Source: Thiobacillus sp. UBA6205
Lineage (GTDB): Bacteria > Pseudomonadota > Gammaproteobacteria > Burkholderiales > Thiobacillaceae
Direction of reading: 5' to 3'
Length of the DNA: 6,583 nt
Assembly (NCBI GenBank): GCA_002421825.1
Contig: DISR01000081.1
Coordinates: forward strand, 9,994 to 16,576
The position numbers and the translations under genes were made by a program. This document shows, in pieces, positions 1 through 5,457 of the stretch. Positions within the stretch are counted from its first letter, which is position 1; each line of letters opens with the position of its first letter. A model generated the notes under the pieces. That model worked only from the letters and a program-made list of their open reading frames with translations, had not been told where the DNA came from and searched no databases.

Positions 1-1715
1 CGCGATTCGTGGCGCTCGGTGCCGATGATGTGCAGGCCGCCTGCCGCCAGCACCTGCTCGTGCACCTGCTGCCACTCGGACTTGAGGCGCTCCTTGCGTG
101 CGGCCTTCTCGGCAACCGGCAGCGACTCGTCGGCGTCAATGGCGTCCAGCTGCTTCTGGATGCTGCCGCCCAGCACGATATCGGTGCCGCGGCCCGCCAT
201 GTTGGTGGCGATGGTGATCGCCTCCGGGCGCCCTGCCTGTGCCACCACCTCGGCTTCGCGCGCGTGCTGCTTGGCGTTCAGCACCTCGTGCTTCAAGCCT
301 TCCTTGGCCAGCAGTCCGGACAGGTATTCATTGATCTCGATGGAGGTCGTGCCCACCAGCACCGGCTGGCCGCGCCCCTGGCAGTCGCGGATGTCCTTGA
401 TCACCGCCGCATACTTGTCCTTGGCGGTCAGGAACACCTGGTCGTGCATGTCCTTGCGGATCATGGGGCGGTGCGTCGGCACCACCACGGTTTCCAGATT
501 GTAGATCTGCTGGAATTCGTAGGCCTCGGTGTCCGCGGTGCCGGTCATGCCGGACAGCTTGGCATACATGCGGAAGTAATTCTGGAAGGTGATCGAGGCA
601 AGCGTCTGGTTTTCCTTCTGGATCGCCACGCCTTCCTTGGCCTCCACCGCCTGGTGCAGCCCCTCCGACCAGCGCCGCCCGGCCATCAGGCGGCCGGTGA
701 ATTCGTCGACGATCACCACTTCGCCCTGCCCATCAGGACCCGGCTGCACCACATAATGCTGGTCACGGTGATACACCGCGTGCGCGCGCAATGCGGCATT
801 GACGTGGTGCATGAGGCGGATGTTGCTGGCGTCGTACAGGCTGCTGCCCCCGGGGAGCAGACCCATTTCCGTCATCACCGCCTCGATCTTCTCGTGGCCG
901 GATTCGGAGATCAGCACCGTGTGCGCCTTTTCATCCACCCAGTAATCGCCTTCGCCGTCTTCCGCCTCCTGCTTTGCGAGTCGGCCGGGGATTGCGTTCA
1001 TGGCCAGATACAGTTCGGTGTTGTCCTCGGCCTGGCCGGAAATGATGAGCGGCGTGCGCGCCTCGTCGATGAGGATGGAGTCGACCTCGTCGACGATGGC
1101 GAAATTGAGTCCGCGCTGCACCTTCTCGGACAACTGGAACACCATGTTGTCGCGCAGGTAGTCGAAACCGAATTCGTTGTTGGTGCCGTAGGTGATGTCG
1201 GCGCCGTAAGCCGCCTGCTTCTGCTCGTGCTGCATCTGCGAAAGGTTGACGCCCACGGTCAGGCCCAGGAATTCGAAGAGCCGGCCCATCCACTCGGCGT
1301 CGCGGCTGGCGAGGTAGTCGTTCACCGTCACCACGTGCACGCCCTTGCCGGAGAGCGCATTGAGATAGGCCGGCAGCGTCGCCATCAGGGTTTTGCCCTC
1401 GCCGGTGCGCATTTCCGAAATCTTGCCGTCATGCAGCACCATGCCACCCACCATCTGTACATCGAAATGGCGCATGCCCAGCGCGCGGCGGCCGGCCTCG
1501 CGCACCACGGCAAAAGCCTCGGGCAGCAACTTGTCCAGGAGCTCGCCCTTGGCCAGGCGCTCGCGAAACTCGTCGGTCCTGGCCCGCAGCTCCATGTCGG
1601 TCAGCTTTTCCATGGCCGGTTCGAGCGCATTGATCGCTCGCACCTTATGCATGTATTGTTTGATCAGCCGCTCGTTGCGGCTGCCGAAGATTTTCTTGAA
1701 AACGTTTTGCAGCAT
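1..1715 (-). CDS. secA: Protein translocase ATPase subunit SecA (partial: N-terminal 571 codons)
   Basis: SecA is the ATP-driven motor that pushes unfolded preproteins through the SecYEG channel of the inner membrane. The minus-strand reading starts MLQNVFKKIFGSRNERL, the usual SecA N-terminus. Landmarks fall at nearly the same residue numbers as in E. coli SecA: Walker A GEGKT at 105-109, Walker B DEVD at 209-212, the preprotein cross-linking region at about 225-375, and the NBD2 motif TNMAGRGTDI at 504-513 with its arginine near 509. The window edge cuts the gene just after GTERHES, inside NBD2. The scaffold and wing domains and the C-terminal zinc-binding tail are therefore outside; the family is normally about 900 residues. 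No clear Shine-Dalgarno sequence precedes the ATG; GGGG lies 13-16 bases upstream. The gene diverges from dciA across 84 bp and has an extended -10 in that gap. No frameshift is seen, so the truncation comes only from the window edge. Confidence 0.98.
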   Translation of the reverse strand, partial: MLQNVFKKIFGSRNERLIKQYMHKVRAINALEPAMEKLTDMELRARTDEFRERLAKGELLDKLLPEAFAVVREAGRRALGMRHFDVQMVGGMVLHDGKISEMRTGEGKTLMATLPAYLNALSGKGVHVVTVNDYLASRDAEWMGRLFEFLGLTVGVNLSQMQHEQKQAAYGADITYGTNNEFGFDYLRDNMVFQLSEKVQRGLNFAIVDEVDSILIDEARTPLIISGQAEDNTELYLAMNAIPGRLAKQEAEDGEGDYWVDEKAHTVLISESGHEKIEAVMTEMGLLPGGSSLYDASNIRLMHHVNAALRAHAVYHRDQHYVVQPGPDGQGEVVIVDEFTGRLMAGRRWSEGLHQAVEAKEGVAIQKENQTLASITFQNYFRMYAKLSGMTGTADTEAYEFQQIYNLETVVVPTHRPMIRKDMHDQVFLTAKDKYAAVIKDIRDCQGRGQPVLVGTTSIEINEYLSGLLAKEGLKHEVLNAKQHAREAEVVAQAGRPEAITIATNMAGRGTDIVLGGSIQKQLDAIDADESLPVAEKAARKERLKSEWQQVHEQVLAAGGLHIIGTERHES

Positions 1716-1755
1716 GGGAAGCGGAATGCCCCGAAAAGTGCCAGTAAATCAGTGG

Positions 1756-1764
1756 ATTTTATCA
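1756..1764 (-). promoter_or_regulatory. Putative secA promoter, extended -10
   Basis: Read on the minus strand this is TGATAAAAT: a TG extension, one spacer base, then TAAAAT, which matches the sigma-70 consensus TATAAT at five of six positions. It lies about 41 bases upstream of the secA ATG, giving a leader of roughly 34 nt. No convincing -35 box is present at 16-18 bp; the closest, TTCACC at 1783-1788, is 21 bp away. An extended -10 can work without a good -35. The stretch TAAAATCCA recurs at the putative lpxC -10. Confidence 0.45.
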
Positions 1765-1799
1765 CAGCGAAGGTTAACGCCCGGTGAAGGGAGCACGCC

Positions 1800-2219
1800 G
1801 TGGCCCAGCGTCTGAGCGATCTTCTGGCCAACCTGCCCGCGGTGCGACAGGCTCTGGCCCTGTCTTCACTGCAAAGGCAGTTCGACGCGGCGCTGCCCGC
1901 CCGCTTCCGCGGCGGAGTTCAGGTCGTGGCTTTTGAAGACGGGGAATTGCGGGTTCTCTGCAGCAACGGCGCCATCGCCAGCCGGCTGCGCCTGGAAGCC
2001 CAGAACCTTGCCGAGGCCCTGCAAAAGCGCGGCCTGCCCGTGCGGCGCGTCAGCCTGAAGGTGCAGCCGGCCAGTTTGCGCAAGCCGCTGCCGCCGCGCG
2101 CCAAGCCACCATTGCCGGTGTCGGCCAGGCAGGCATTCGAATCCGCCAGCGAACACCTGCAGGAAGGCGAGGTGAAGACCGCCCTGCAAAACCTGCTCAA
2201 GCATCACAAGGATGCCTGA
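1800..2219 (+). CDS. dciA: DciA-family (DUF721) protein, probable replicative helicase loader
   Basis: The predicted product has 139 residues and starts at GTG. A strong ribosome binding site, AAGGGAG at 1787-1793, is six bases upstream and fixes this start. Residues about 10-85 follow the DUF721/DciA pattern: a hydrophobic N-terminal helix, a strand ending in DGELRVLCSNGAIASRLR, then a helix LAEALQKRG and a final strand, as in the KH-like fold of the family. The family's common tryptophan is absent. A basic, proline-rich linker (about 88-107) leads to a predicted helical tail ending HHKDA. DciA proteins load the DnaB replicative helicase in bacteria lacking DnaC-type loaders. The position beside secA and near lpxC is a known location for dciA in proteobacteria and supports the call. 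It diverges from secA, and its TGA directly abuts the stop codon of the convergent FecR-like gene. Helicase loading is inferred from family and context, not shown here. Confidence 0.85.
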   Translation: MAQRLSDLLANLPAVRQALALSSLQRQFDAALPARFRGGVQVVAFEDGELRVLCSNGAIASRLRLEAQNLAEALQKRGLPVRRVSLKVQPASLRKPLPPRAKPPLPVSARQAFESASEHLQEGEVKTALQNLLKHHKDA

Positions 2220-4115
2220 CTAGCGTCCGCTGCGCTCTTCCCAACTGCGCGCTTTCCGCTCCTCCCCCCGATAGGTCTGGTTGGCGGGCTTGCCCGGCAA
2301 GGGTTCGGCACGGGCCGGCGCGGGCCGAACTGGCGGCCGCTGCACGCCGGGCGACGCCGGCTTGACAGGCTGCGACGGCGCGCTTGCCGACGGCCCGCCT
2401 GACGGTGCGGCGACAGGCGCTTGCTTGCGGGTCGTCGTACGCTGTTCCGGGGTAGCCGTGCGCGGTATTTCCTGTTGGCGGACGGGGCTGGGGGCGCGCG
2501 TGGCGGGCGGCACCTTCACCGGGCTGGCCACTTCCCTGAGGCGCGGCGGTTGCGGCGGCGGCGTGCGTTCCGGCCCGGCCACGGCACCGAACGGCGGCCG
2601 TTGCGTCGCCGCCCCATCTTCTTCGCGGCGCGTCGGCGGCTTCACATATTTCGGTTCGGGCTCTGCCCGCGGCCGTGCACGCGATTTTTCATCCTGCCAG
2701 GGCAAGACCCGCTCGCGCGCGGGGCGCGTGGTCACCACCGCCCTGGATTCGGCATCGCGCGGCGGCTTGGCGGCCGCCTTCGGCGCCCCGCCGAACAGGC
2801 TTTCACGCGAGGGCTTGACCGGTATCTCGCGCGCCGGCGCAAACTCCTCGTGGCGATAGCGCGTCTCGGCAGTCGCCCTGATGGGCGCGCGGCCGAACCT
2901 GTCGGCGGGCGCCGTCAGAATGGCGCGCGGCTGCCTGGCATTGCGGTAACGGATGTCGCCCACATTGATGATGGTGGTCTGCTTGATGACCACGTTGTTG
3001 ACGATGCGCGGCCCGCCCCACCCGGCCCAGCGCGGATGCCGGCGGTGCTTGTGGTGGCCCCACCAGGGCAGCACCGGCTCGCCCCAGCTCAAGGCCACCC
3101 ACCACAGGCCCGGCAGGCCGACGCTGATGCGCACATCATGGTCGCGAATCAGGAAGGCCACCAGGGCAGGCGCATACACCGGGCGCCTCACCACCGGCCC
3201 CGGCGCCCAGGCCCAGTAACTGCCAATGAAGACCCAGCGCCCGTAATGGAAGGGCGCCCAGCCCCAGGGCGCATCGTCTATCCAGGTCCACTCGTAGTAG
3301 GGGTCCCACACCCAGGCACCGGTGCTGTAGGGCGCCCAGCCGGAGGCAACCCCGCGCGGAATCCATACCGGACCGTAATCGGGCACGACGCGCCAGTAGC
3401 CGTAATGGTCGAGGTCCTCCGCGCCATAGACGTCCGCCGGCAGATAGCGCGAACTGATGGATTCGCCGATGCGATCGCTGCGTGCATCGTTCCATCGGTC
3501 CCAGCCATCGGCAGGTGGTGCGGCGTAAGTGGCCACTTGCACCGGTTTGCCGGCAGTGACCACGATTTCTTCCGAGGGATAAATGCTGAGCGAGCGGCCA
3601 TCCGCCGTGGTCACCATGGCACGCCCGCCGCGACGAGTGATGAAACGGGTCTCGCGGCCATTCACCTCCACGCGGTAATAGCCGGGCTGCTCGATGATGA
3701 ACACCGCATCCGGCGTGCCCACTTCCACGCTGTCGCCCACCGCGAGACTGCGGATGTCGAAGGAAACCAGGCCGCGCGTCAGCTTGAACTGGATGTAATG
3801 TGCTTCGTGATTCATCAGCGACAACTCGGTGTCCTCGTCCGCGCGCACGAAGCTGCGGCTGTCGAACTGGACTTCGAAATTGGCGTCGGCACCGGCGTAG
3901 AGCGCATCCCCTTCGGCCAGTGGCAGGTTGCGGCGGGCACTGACCCAATCCTCCGCCCCCTCACGCCAATGGGAAACCTGGCCGTCGATGAAGCTCAACC
4001 GCGGCGGCGTGGGTGCCCAGAAGTCGTCTTCGTCGTCCCAGGCGTGGGCGGCAGCGCCGAACACGGCGAGCAGGATGAACAAAGGAAGAAACAGAAGTCG
4101 GCGCAGGCTGTTCAT
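2220..4115 (-). CDS. Exported FecR-domain, tryptophan-rich (DUF6600-like) protein with Pro/Arg-rich tail
   Basis: The predicted product has 631 residues. The ATG at 4113-4115 is preferred because it gives a clean signal peptide: MNSLRR, a hydrophobic core, then cleavage after AHA at about residue 25. GGGGG five bases upstream could serve as ribosome binding site. A longer reading from 4175 would bury the signal behind about 20 extra residues. Residues about 40-200 resemble a periplasmic FecR-type domain (LPLAEGDALYAGADANFEV, then a VEVGTPDAVFIIEQPG strand). Residues 241-306 carry 12 tryptophans in a repeated GWAP-x-x-x-G-x-WV pattern, as in DUF6600-type proteins. A His/Trp-rich patch (about 350-366) and a variable linker follow. 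From about 430 to the end the protein is Pro/Arg/Ala-rich and probably disordered. No lipobox, sortase signal or late membrane helix is visible, so it is probably periplasmic or surface-exposed. No FecI-type sigma factor lies nearby, and function is unknown. Domain names come from pattern recognition only. Confidence 0.72.
   Translation of the reverse strand: MNSLRRLLFLPLFILLAVFGAAAHAWDDEDDFWAPTPPRLSFIDGQVSHWREGAEDWVSARRNLPLAEGDALYAGADANFEVQFDSRSFVRADEDTELSLMNHEAHYIQFKLTRGLVSFDIRSLAVGDSVEVGTPDAVFIIEQPGYYRVEVNGRETRFITRRGGRAMVTTADGRSLSIYPSEEIVVTAGKPVQVATYAAPPADGWDRWNDARSDRIGESISSRYLPADVYGAEDLDHYGYWRVVPDYGPVWIPRGVASGWAPYSTGAWVWDPYYEWTWIDDAPWGWAPFHYGRWVFIGSYWAWAPGPVVRRPVYAPALVAFLIRDHDVRISVGLPGLWWVALSWGEPVLPWWGHHKHRRHPRWAGWGGPRIVNNVVIKQTTIINVGDIRYRNARQPRAILTAPADRFGRAPIRATAETRYRHEEFAPAREIPVKPSRESLFGGAPKAAAKPPRDAESRAVVTTRPARERVLPWQDEKSRARPRAEPEPKYVKPPTRREEDGAATQRPPFGAVAGPERTPPPQPPRLREVASPVKVPPATRAPSPVRQQEIPRTATPEQRTTTRKQAPVAAPSGGPSASAPSQPVKPASPGVQRPPVRPAPARAEPLPGKPANQTYRGEERKARSWEERSGR
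2223..2828 (-). other. Low-complexity Pro/Arg/Ala-rich C-terminal tail of the FecR-like protein
   Basis: Residues about 430-631 of the FecR-like product consist mostly of Pro, Arg, Ala, Ser and Lys, with PP-containing motifs such as RPPVRPAPAR and TPPPQPPRLRE and almost no aliphatic core. The tail is strongly basic and probably disordered. It could contact anionic envelope polymers such as lipopolysaccharide, peptidoglycan or exopolysaccharide, but that is inference. Confidence 0.6.
3198..3341 (-). repeat. Internal tandem tryptophan-rich protein repeat
   Basis: Within the FecR-like protein, residues 259-278 and 285-303 are two copies of a unit about 26 residues apart: G-W-A-P-[YF]-x-x-G-x-W-V-[WF], then an aromatic run ending W-x-W. 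A more degenerate aromatic stretch (YGPVWIPRG) precedes them. The repeat is visible in protein rather than as strong DNA identity, which suggests an old duplication kept for structure. Confidence 0.6.
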
Positions 4116-4150
4116 GGGCACCCCCGTGGCGCAAGTCGGACACTCGAGGC

Positions 4151-4175
4151 TTGCGCACGCGGACGCTGCGCGCAA
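4151..4175. repeat. Short inverted repeat upstream of the FecR-like gene
   Basis: TTGCGC (4151-4156) and GCGCAA (4170-4175) are perfect inverted copies separated by 13 bases. They lie 36-60 bases upstream of the FecR-like ATG, where they would fall in the 5' leader or near the promoter. The arrangement would suit either an operator or a leader hairpin. Six-base arms can arise by chance in DNA this GC-rich, so the call is weak. Confidence 0.25.
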
Positions 4176-4186
4176 CCTACTTGACC

Positions 4187-4192
4187 ACTATA
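4187..4192 (-). promoter_or_regulatory. Weak candidate -10 for the FecR-like gene
   Basis: On the minus strand this reads TATAGT, a five-of-six match to TATAAT, about 72 bases upstream of the FecR-like ATG. There is no TG extension and no -35-like hexamer at 16-18 bp. It is the best -10-like site in this 126-bp gap, but it could be chance or belong to an alternative sigma factor. Read-through from lpxC is the other possibility. Confidence 0.25.
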
Positions 4193-4213
4193 GACCCTGG
4201 AGTCAGGACGGAC

Positions 4214-4240
4214 GGGCGCACGCCCTCGGCACCTGTGCCG
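4214..4240 (-). terminator. Two small tandem hairpins after the small membrane gene
   Basis: Directly after the TAG of the 59-residue gene the minus-strand RNA could form two hairpins: CGGCA/TGCCG with a four-base loop (4227-4240) and GGGC/GCCC with a four-base loop (4214-4225). No U-tract follows, so this is not a canonical intrinsic terminator. It may protect the 3' end or mark the end of the lpxC transcript together with Rho. Confidence 0.25.
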
Positions 4241-4241
4241 G

Positions 4242-4421
4242 CTAGCGCAGGATCAGGCGCTCGGCAATGAAGACCAGCGCCATCACCACGCCCAGCACGA
4301 CGAGAAAACGCACAATGCGGCCGGCGATGCGCAGGTATTTCCTGTCCTTGGTCAGCATCCAGGCCAGGCCCAGCCCGGCAAGGACGATGAGACTCAGAAC
4401 CAGAATCAGCCGCAGGACCAT
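4242..4421 (-). CDS. Small two-helix membrane protein translationally coupled to lpxC
   Basis: The predicted product has 59 residues. Its ATG (4419-4421) shares one base with the lpxC stop codon (TGATG on the minus strand), the classic arrangement for translational coupling by terminating ribosomes. The sequence begins MVLRLILVLSLIVL. Two hydrophobic stretches, residues about 2-22 and 38-54, are joined by a short basic loop TKDRKYLRIAGR, and the protein ends in ERLILR. With positive residues in the loop, both termini may face the periplasm with the loop in the cytoplasm, although R4 and the basic C-terminus make the topology uncertain. I do not recognise a named family. The clean coupling, dense hydrophobic pattern and loop organisation argue for a real gene. 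The context suggests a role near the inner membrane in lipid A or envelope biology, but this is inferred only from position. Confidence 0.78.
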   Translation of the reverse strand: MVLRLILVLSLIVLAGLGLAWMLTKDRKYLRIAGRIVRFLVVLGVVMALVFIAERLILR

Positions 4422-5335
4422 CAGGCGGCTTGGGGATAGAAATGCGCCACGGCCTCCGGCGCATCCTCGGTGTTTTCGAACGTGGCCAGTTCCCAGGCCG
4501 ACTGGTTTTCCATCAGCGCACGCAGCAGCTGGTTGTTCAGCGCATGGCCGGACTTGTGCGCCTCGAGCCGGCCGATGAGGGGCTTGCCGATCATGTAGAA
4601 ATCGCCGATGGCGTCGAGCACCTTGTGCTTGACGAACTCGTCGTCGTAGCGGAGGCCGTCGGCGTTGAGGATGCGGTATTCGTCCATGACGATGGCATTG
4701 TCGAGCGAACCGCCGAGCGCGAGGTTGTTGTTGCGCAGCATCTCCACCTCGTGCATGAAGCCGAAGGTGCGGGCGCGCGCGACTTCGCGGATGTAGGAAG
4801 TGTTGTCGAAGTCCACGCTCACCACCTGGCCGGACTGTTCGAACACCGGGTGGTCGAAGTCGATGGTGAAGTCGATGCGGAAGCCGTCGTAGGGCGACAG
4901 GCGCACCCACTTGTCGCCTTCCTTCACTTCGATCGGCTCGAGAATGCGCACGAACTGCTTGGGGGCATTGAGCTCCTCGATGCCGGCCGATTGCAGCAGG
5001 AACACGAAAGGCGCCGCCGAGCCGTCGAGGATGGGCACTTCGGGGCCGGTGAGGTCGATCACGATGTTGTCGATGCCCAGGCCCGCCAGCGCCGACATCA
5101 GGTGCTCGACGGTGGCGACCTTGGCCTTGTCCACGGTCAGCGCCGAACACAGGCGCGTGTCGGTGACCTTGTAAGGATCGACGGCGATGTCCACCGGTGG
5201 ATCCAGATCCACCCGGCGAAACAGGATGCCGGTGCCGGCCGCCGCCGGGCGCAGGGTCATCTCGACCTTGACCCCGGAATGCAGGCCCACGCCGGTGGTC
5301 TTGACCTGGGTTTTGAGCGTGCGCTGTTTGATCAT
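4421..5335 (-). CDS. lpxC: UDP-3-O-acyl-N-acetylglucosamine deacetylase LpxC
   Basis: LpxC is a cytosolic zinc enzyme that removes the acetyl group from UDP-3-O-acyl-GlcNAc, the committed step of lipid A synthesis. The 304-residue length matches the family (about 305). The N-terminus MIKQRTLKTQVKTTGVGLHSG is almost textbook and fixes the start. Catalytic and metal residues are all present: E77-H78 in VEHLMSALAG, C63, T190-F191, H237-K238 and D241 in KHKVLDAIGD, and H264 in SGHALNNQ. Zinc ligands correspond to H78, H237 and D241. GAGGG lies only about one base before the ATG, closer than usual. The C-terminus is HFYPQAA and lacks the LA...AVLA-type tail that targets E. coli LpxC to the FtsH protease, so turnover may differ. 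The stop overlaps the start of a small membrane gene. An upstream -10-like TAAAAT and a REP pair separate it from rtcB. Confidence 0.98.
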   Translation of the reverse strand: MIKQRTLKTQVKTTGVGLHSGVKVEMTLRPAAAGTGILFRRVDLDPPVDIAVDPYKVTDTRLCSALTVDKAKVATVEHLMSALAGLGIDNIVIDLTGPEVPILDGSAAPFVFLLQSAGIEELNAPKQFVRILEPIEVKEGDKWVRLSPYDGFRIDFTIDFDHPVFEQSGQVVSVDFDNTSYIREVARARTFGFMHEVEMLRNNNLALGGSLDNAIVMDEYRILNADGLRYDDEFVKHKVLDAIGDFYMIGKPLIGRLEAHKSGHALNNQLLRALMENQSAWELATFENTEDAPEAVAHFYPQAA

Positions 5336-5369
5336 GCCCTCAATGGTCCAACTTGTTGTTTGAGAATGG

Positions 5370-5375
5370 ATTTTA
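5370..5375 (-). promoter_or_regulatory. Putative lpxC promoter -10 element
   Basis: The minus-strand hexamer TAAAAT lies 35-40 bases upstream of the lpxC ATG, giving a leader of roughly 28 nt. It is followed by CCA, so TAAAATCCA is identical to the segment at the putative secA -10. At 17 bp spacing the -35 position (5393-5398) reads CTCCTA, which is unlike TTGACA and is made from the head of the adjacent REP unit. Read-through from rtcB is the alternative source of lpxC transcript. Confidence 0.4.
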
Positions 5376-5391
5376 CCTGCAAATGCCCGCT

Positions 5392-5415
5392 GTAGGAGGC
5401 CCGCCTCGGGCCGAT
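5392..5415 (+). repeat. REP-like unit 1 (GTAG head plus 6-bp hairpin)
   Basis: The unit starts GTAGGA (5392-5397). A perfect stem follows, GGCCCG (5398-5403) with CGGGCC (5407-5412) around the loop CCT, and the unit closes with GAT. GTAG followed by a GC-rich imperfect palindrome is the layout of REP elements associated with REP-associated tyrosine transposases (RAYTs). It forms an inverted pair with unit 2. Confidence 0.72.
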
Positions 5416-5432
5416 AGGGTCGTCAGAGATTA

Positions 5433-5457
5433 ATCGCGGCGAGGGCGCCGCCCCTAC
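5433..5457 (-). repeat. REP-like unit 2 (inverted), overlapping the rtcB stop codon
   Basis: Read on the minus strand it starts GTAGGGG (5457 downward). A perfect six-base stem follows, GCGGCG paired with CGCCGC around a four-base loop (5436-5451), and the unit then runs into GAT. It matches unit 1 in head, hairpin and GAT tail, although the stem bases differ, as expected of REP stems that covary. Its GTAG head contains the TAG stop of rtcB (5454-5456). The two units point at each other across about 17 bp, forming a BIME-like pair. Confidence 0.7.

Noticed and set aside
9..1787. Long open frame on the plus strand opposite secA
   Set aside because: It is an antisense shadow created by high GC and strong third-position bias. 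The product is a His/Leu/Val/Gly-rich string without domains, while the opposite frame is unmistakable SecA.
4116..4175. 20-residue N-terminal extension of the FecR-like protein
   Set aside because: It is Cys/Ala-rich, sits before a perfect signal peptide and would disrupt its export. The ATG at 4113-4115 fits better.
2421..4184. Long plus-strand open frame opposite the FecR-like gene
   Set aside because: The opposite strand gives a signal peptide, FecR-like domain and ordered Trp repeats. The plus-strand product is Arg/Gly/Ala-rich without recognisable motifs and has no proper ribosome binding site.
4181..4192. Plus-strand TTGACC followed by TATA (TTGACCACTATAGACC) as a promoter
   Set aside because: The two boxes are only about two bases apart instead of 16-18, and no plus-strand gene lies downstream.
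4422..5150. Longer minus-strand frame running through lpxC into the small membrane protein
   Set aside because: Only the last 59 codons resemble a protein. The upstream part is an out-of-frame Arg/His-rich reading of lpxC, so the true start is the overlapping ATG at 4419-4421.
4430..5395. Plus-strand open frame opposite lpxC
   Set aside because: It is antisense to a complete lpxC with all catalytic residues, and its translation shows the same Val/Glu/His shadow composition.
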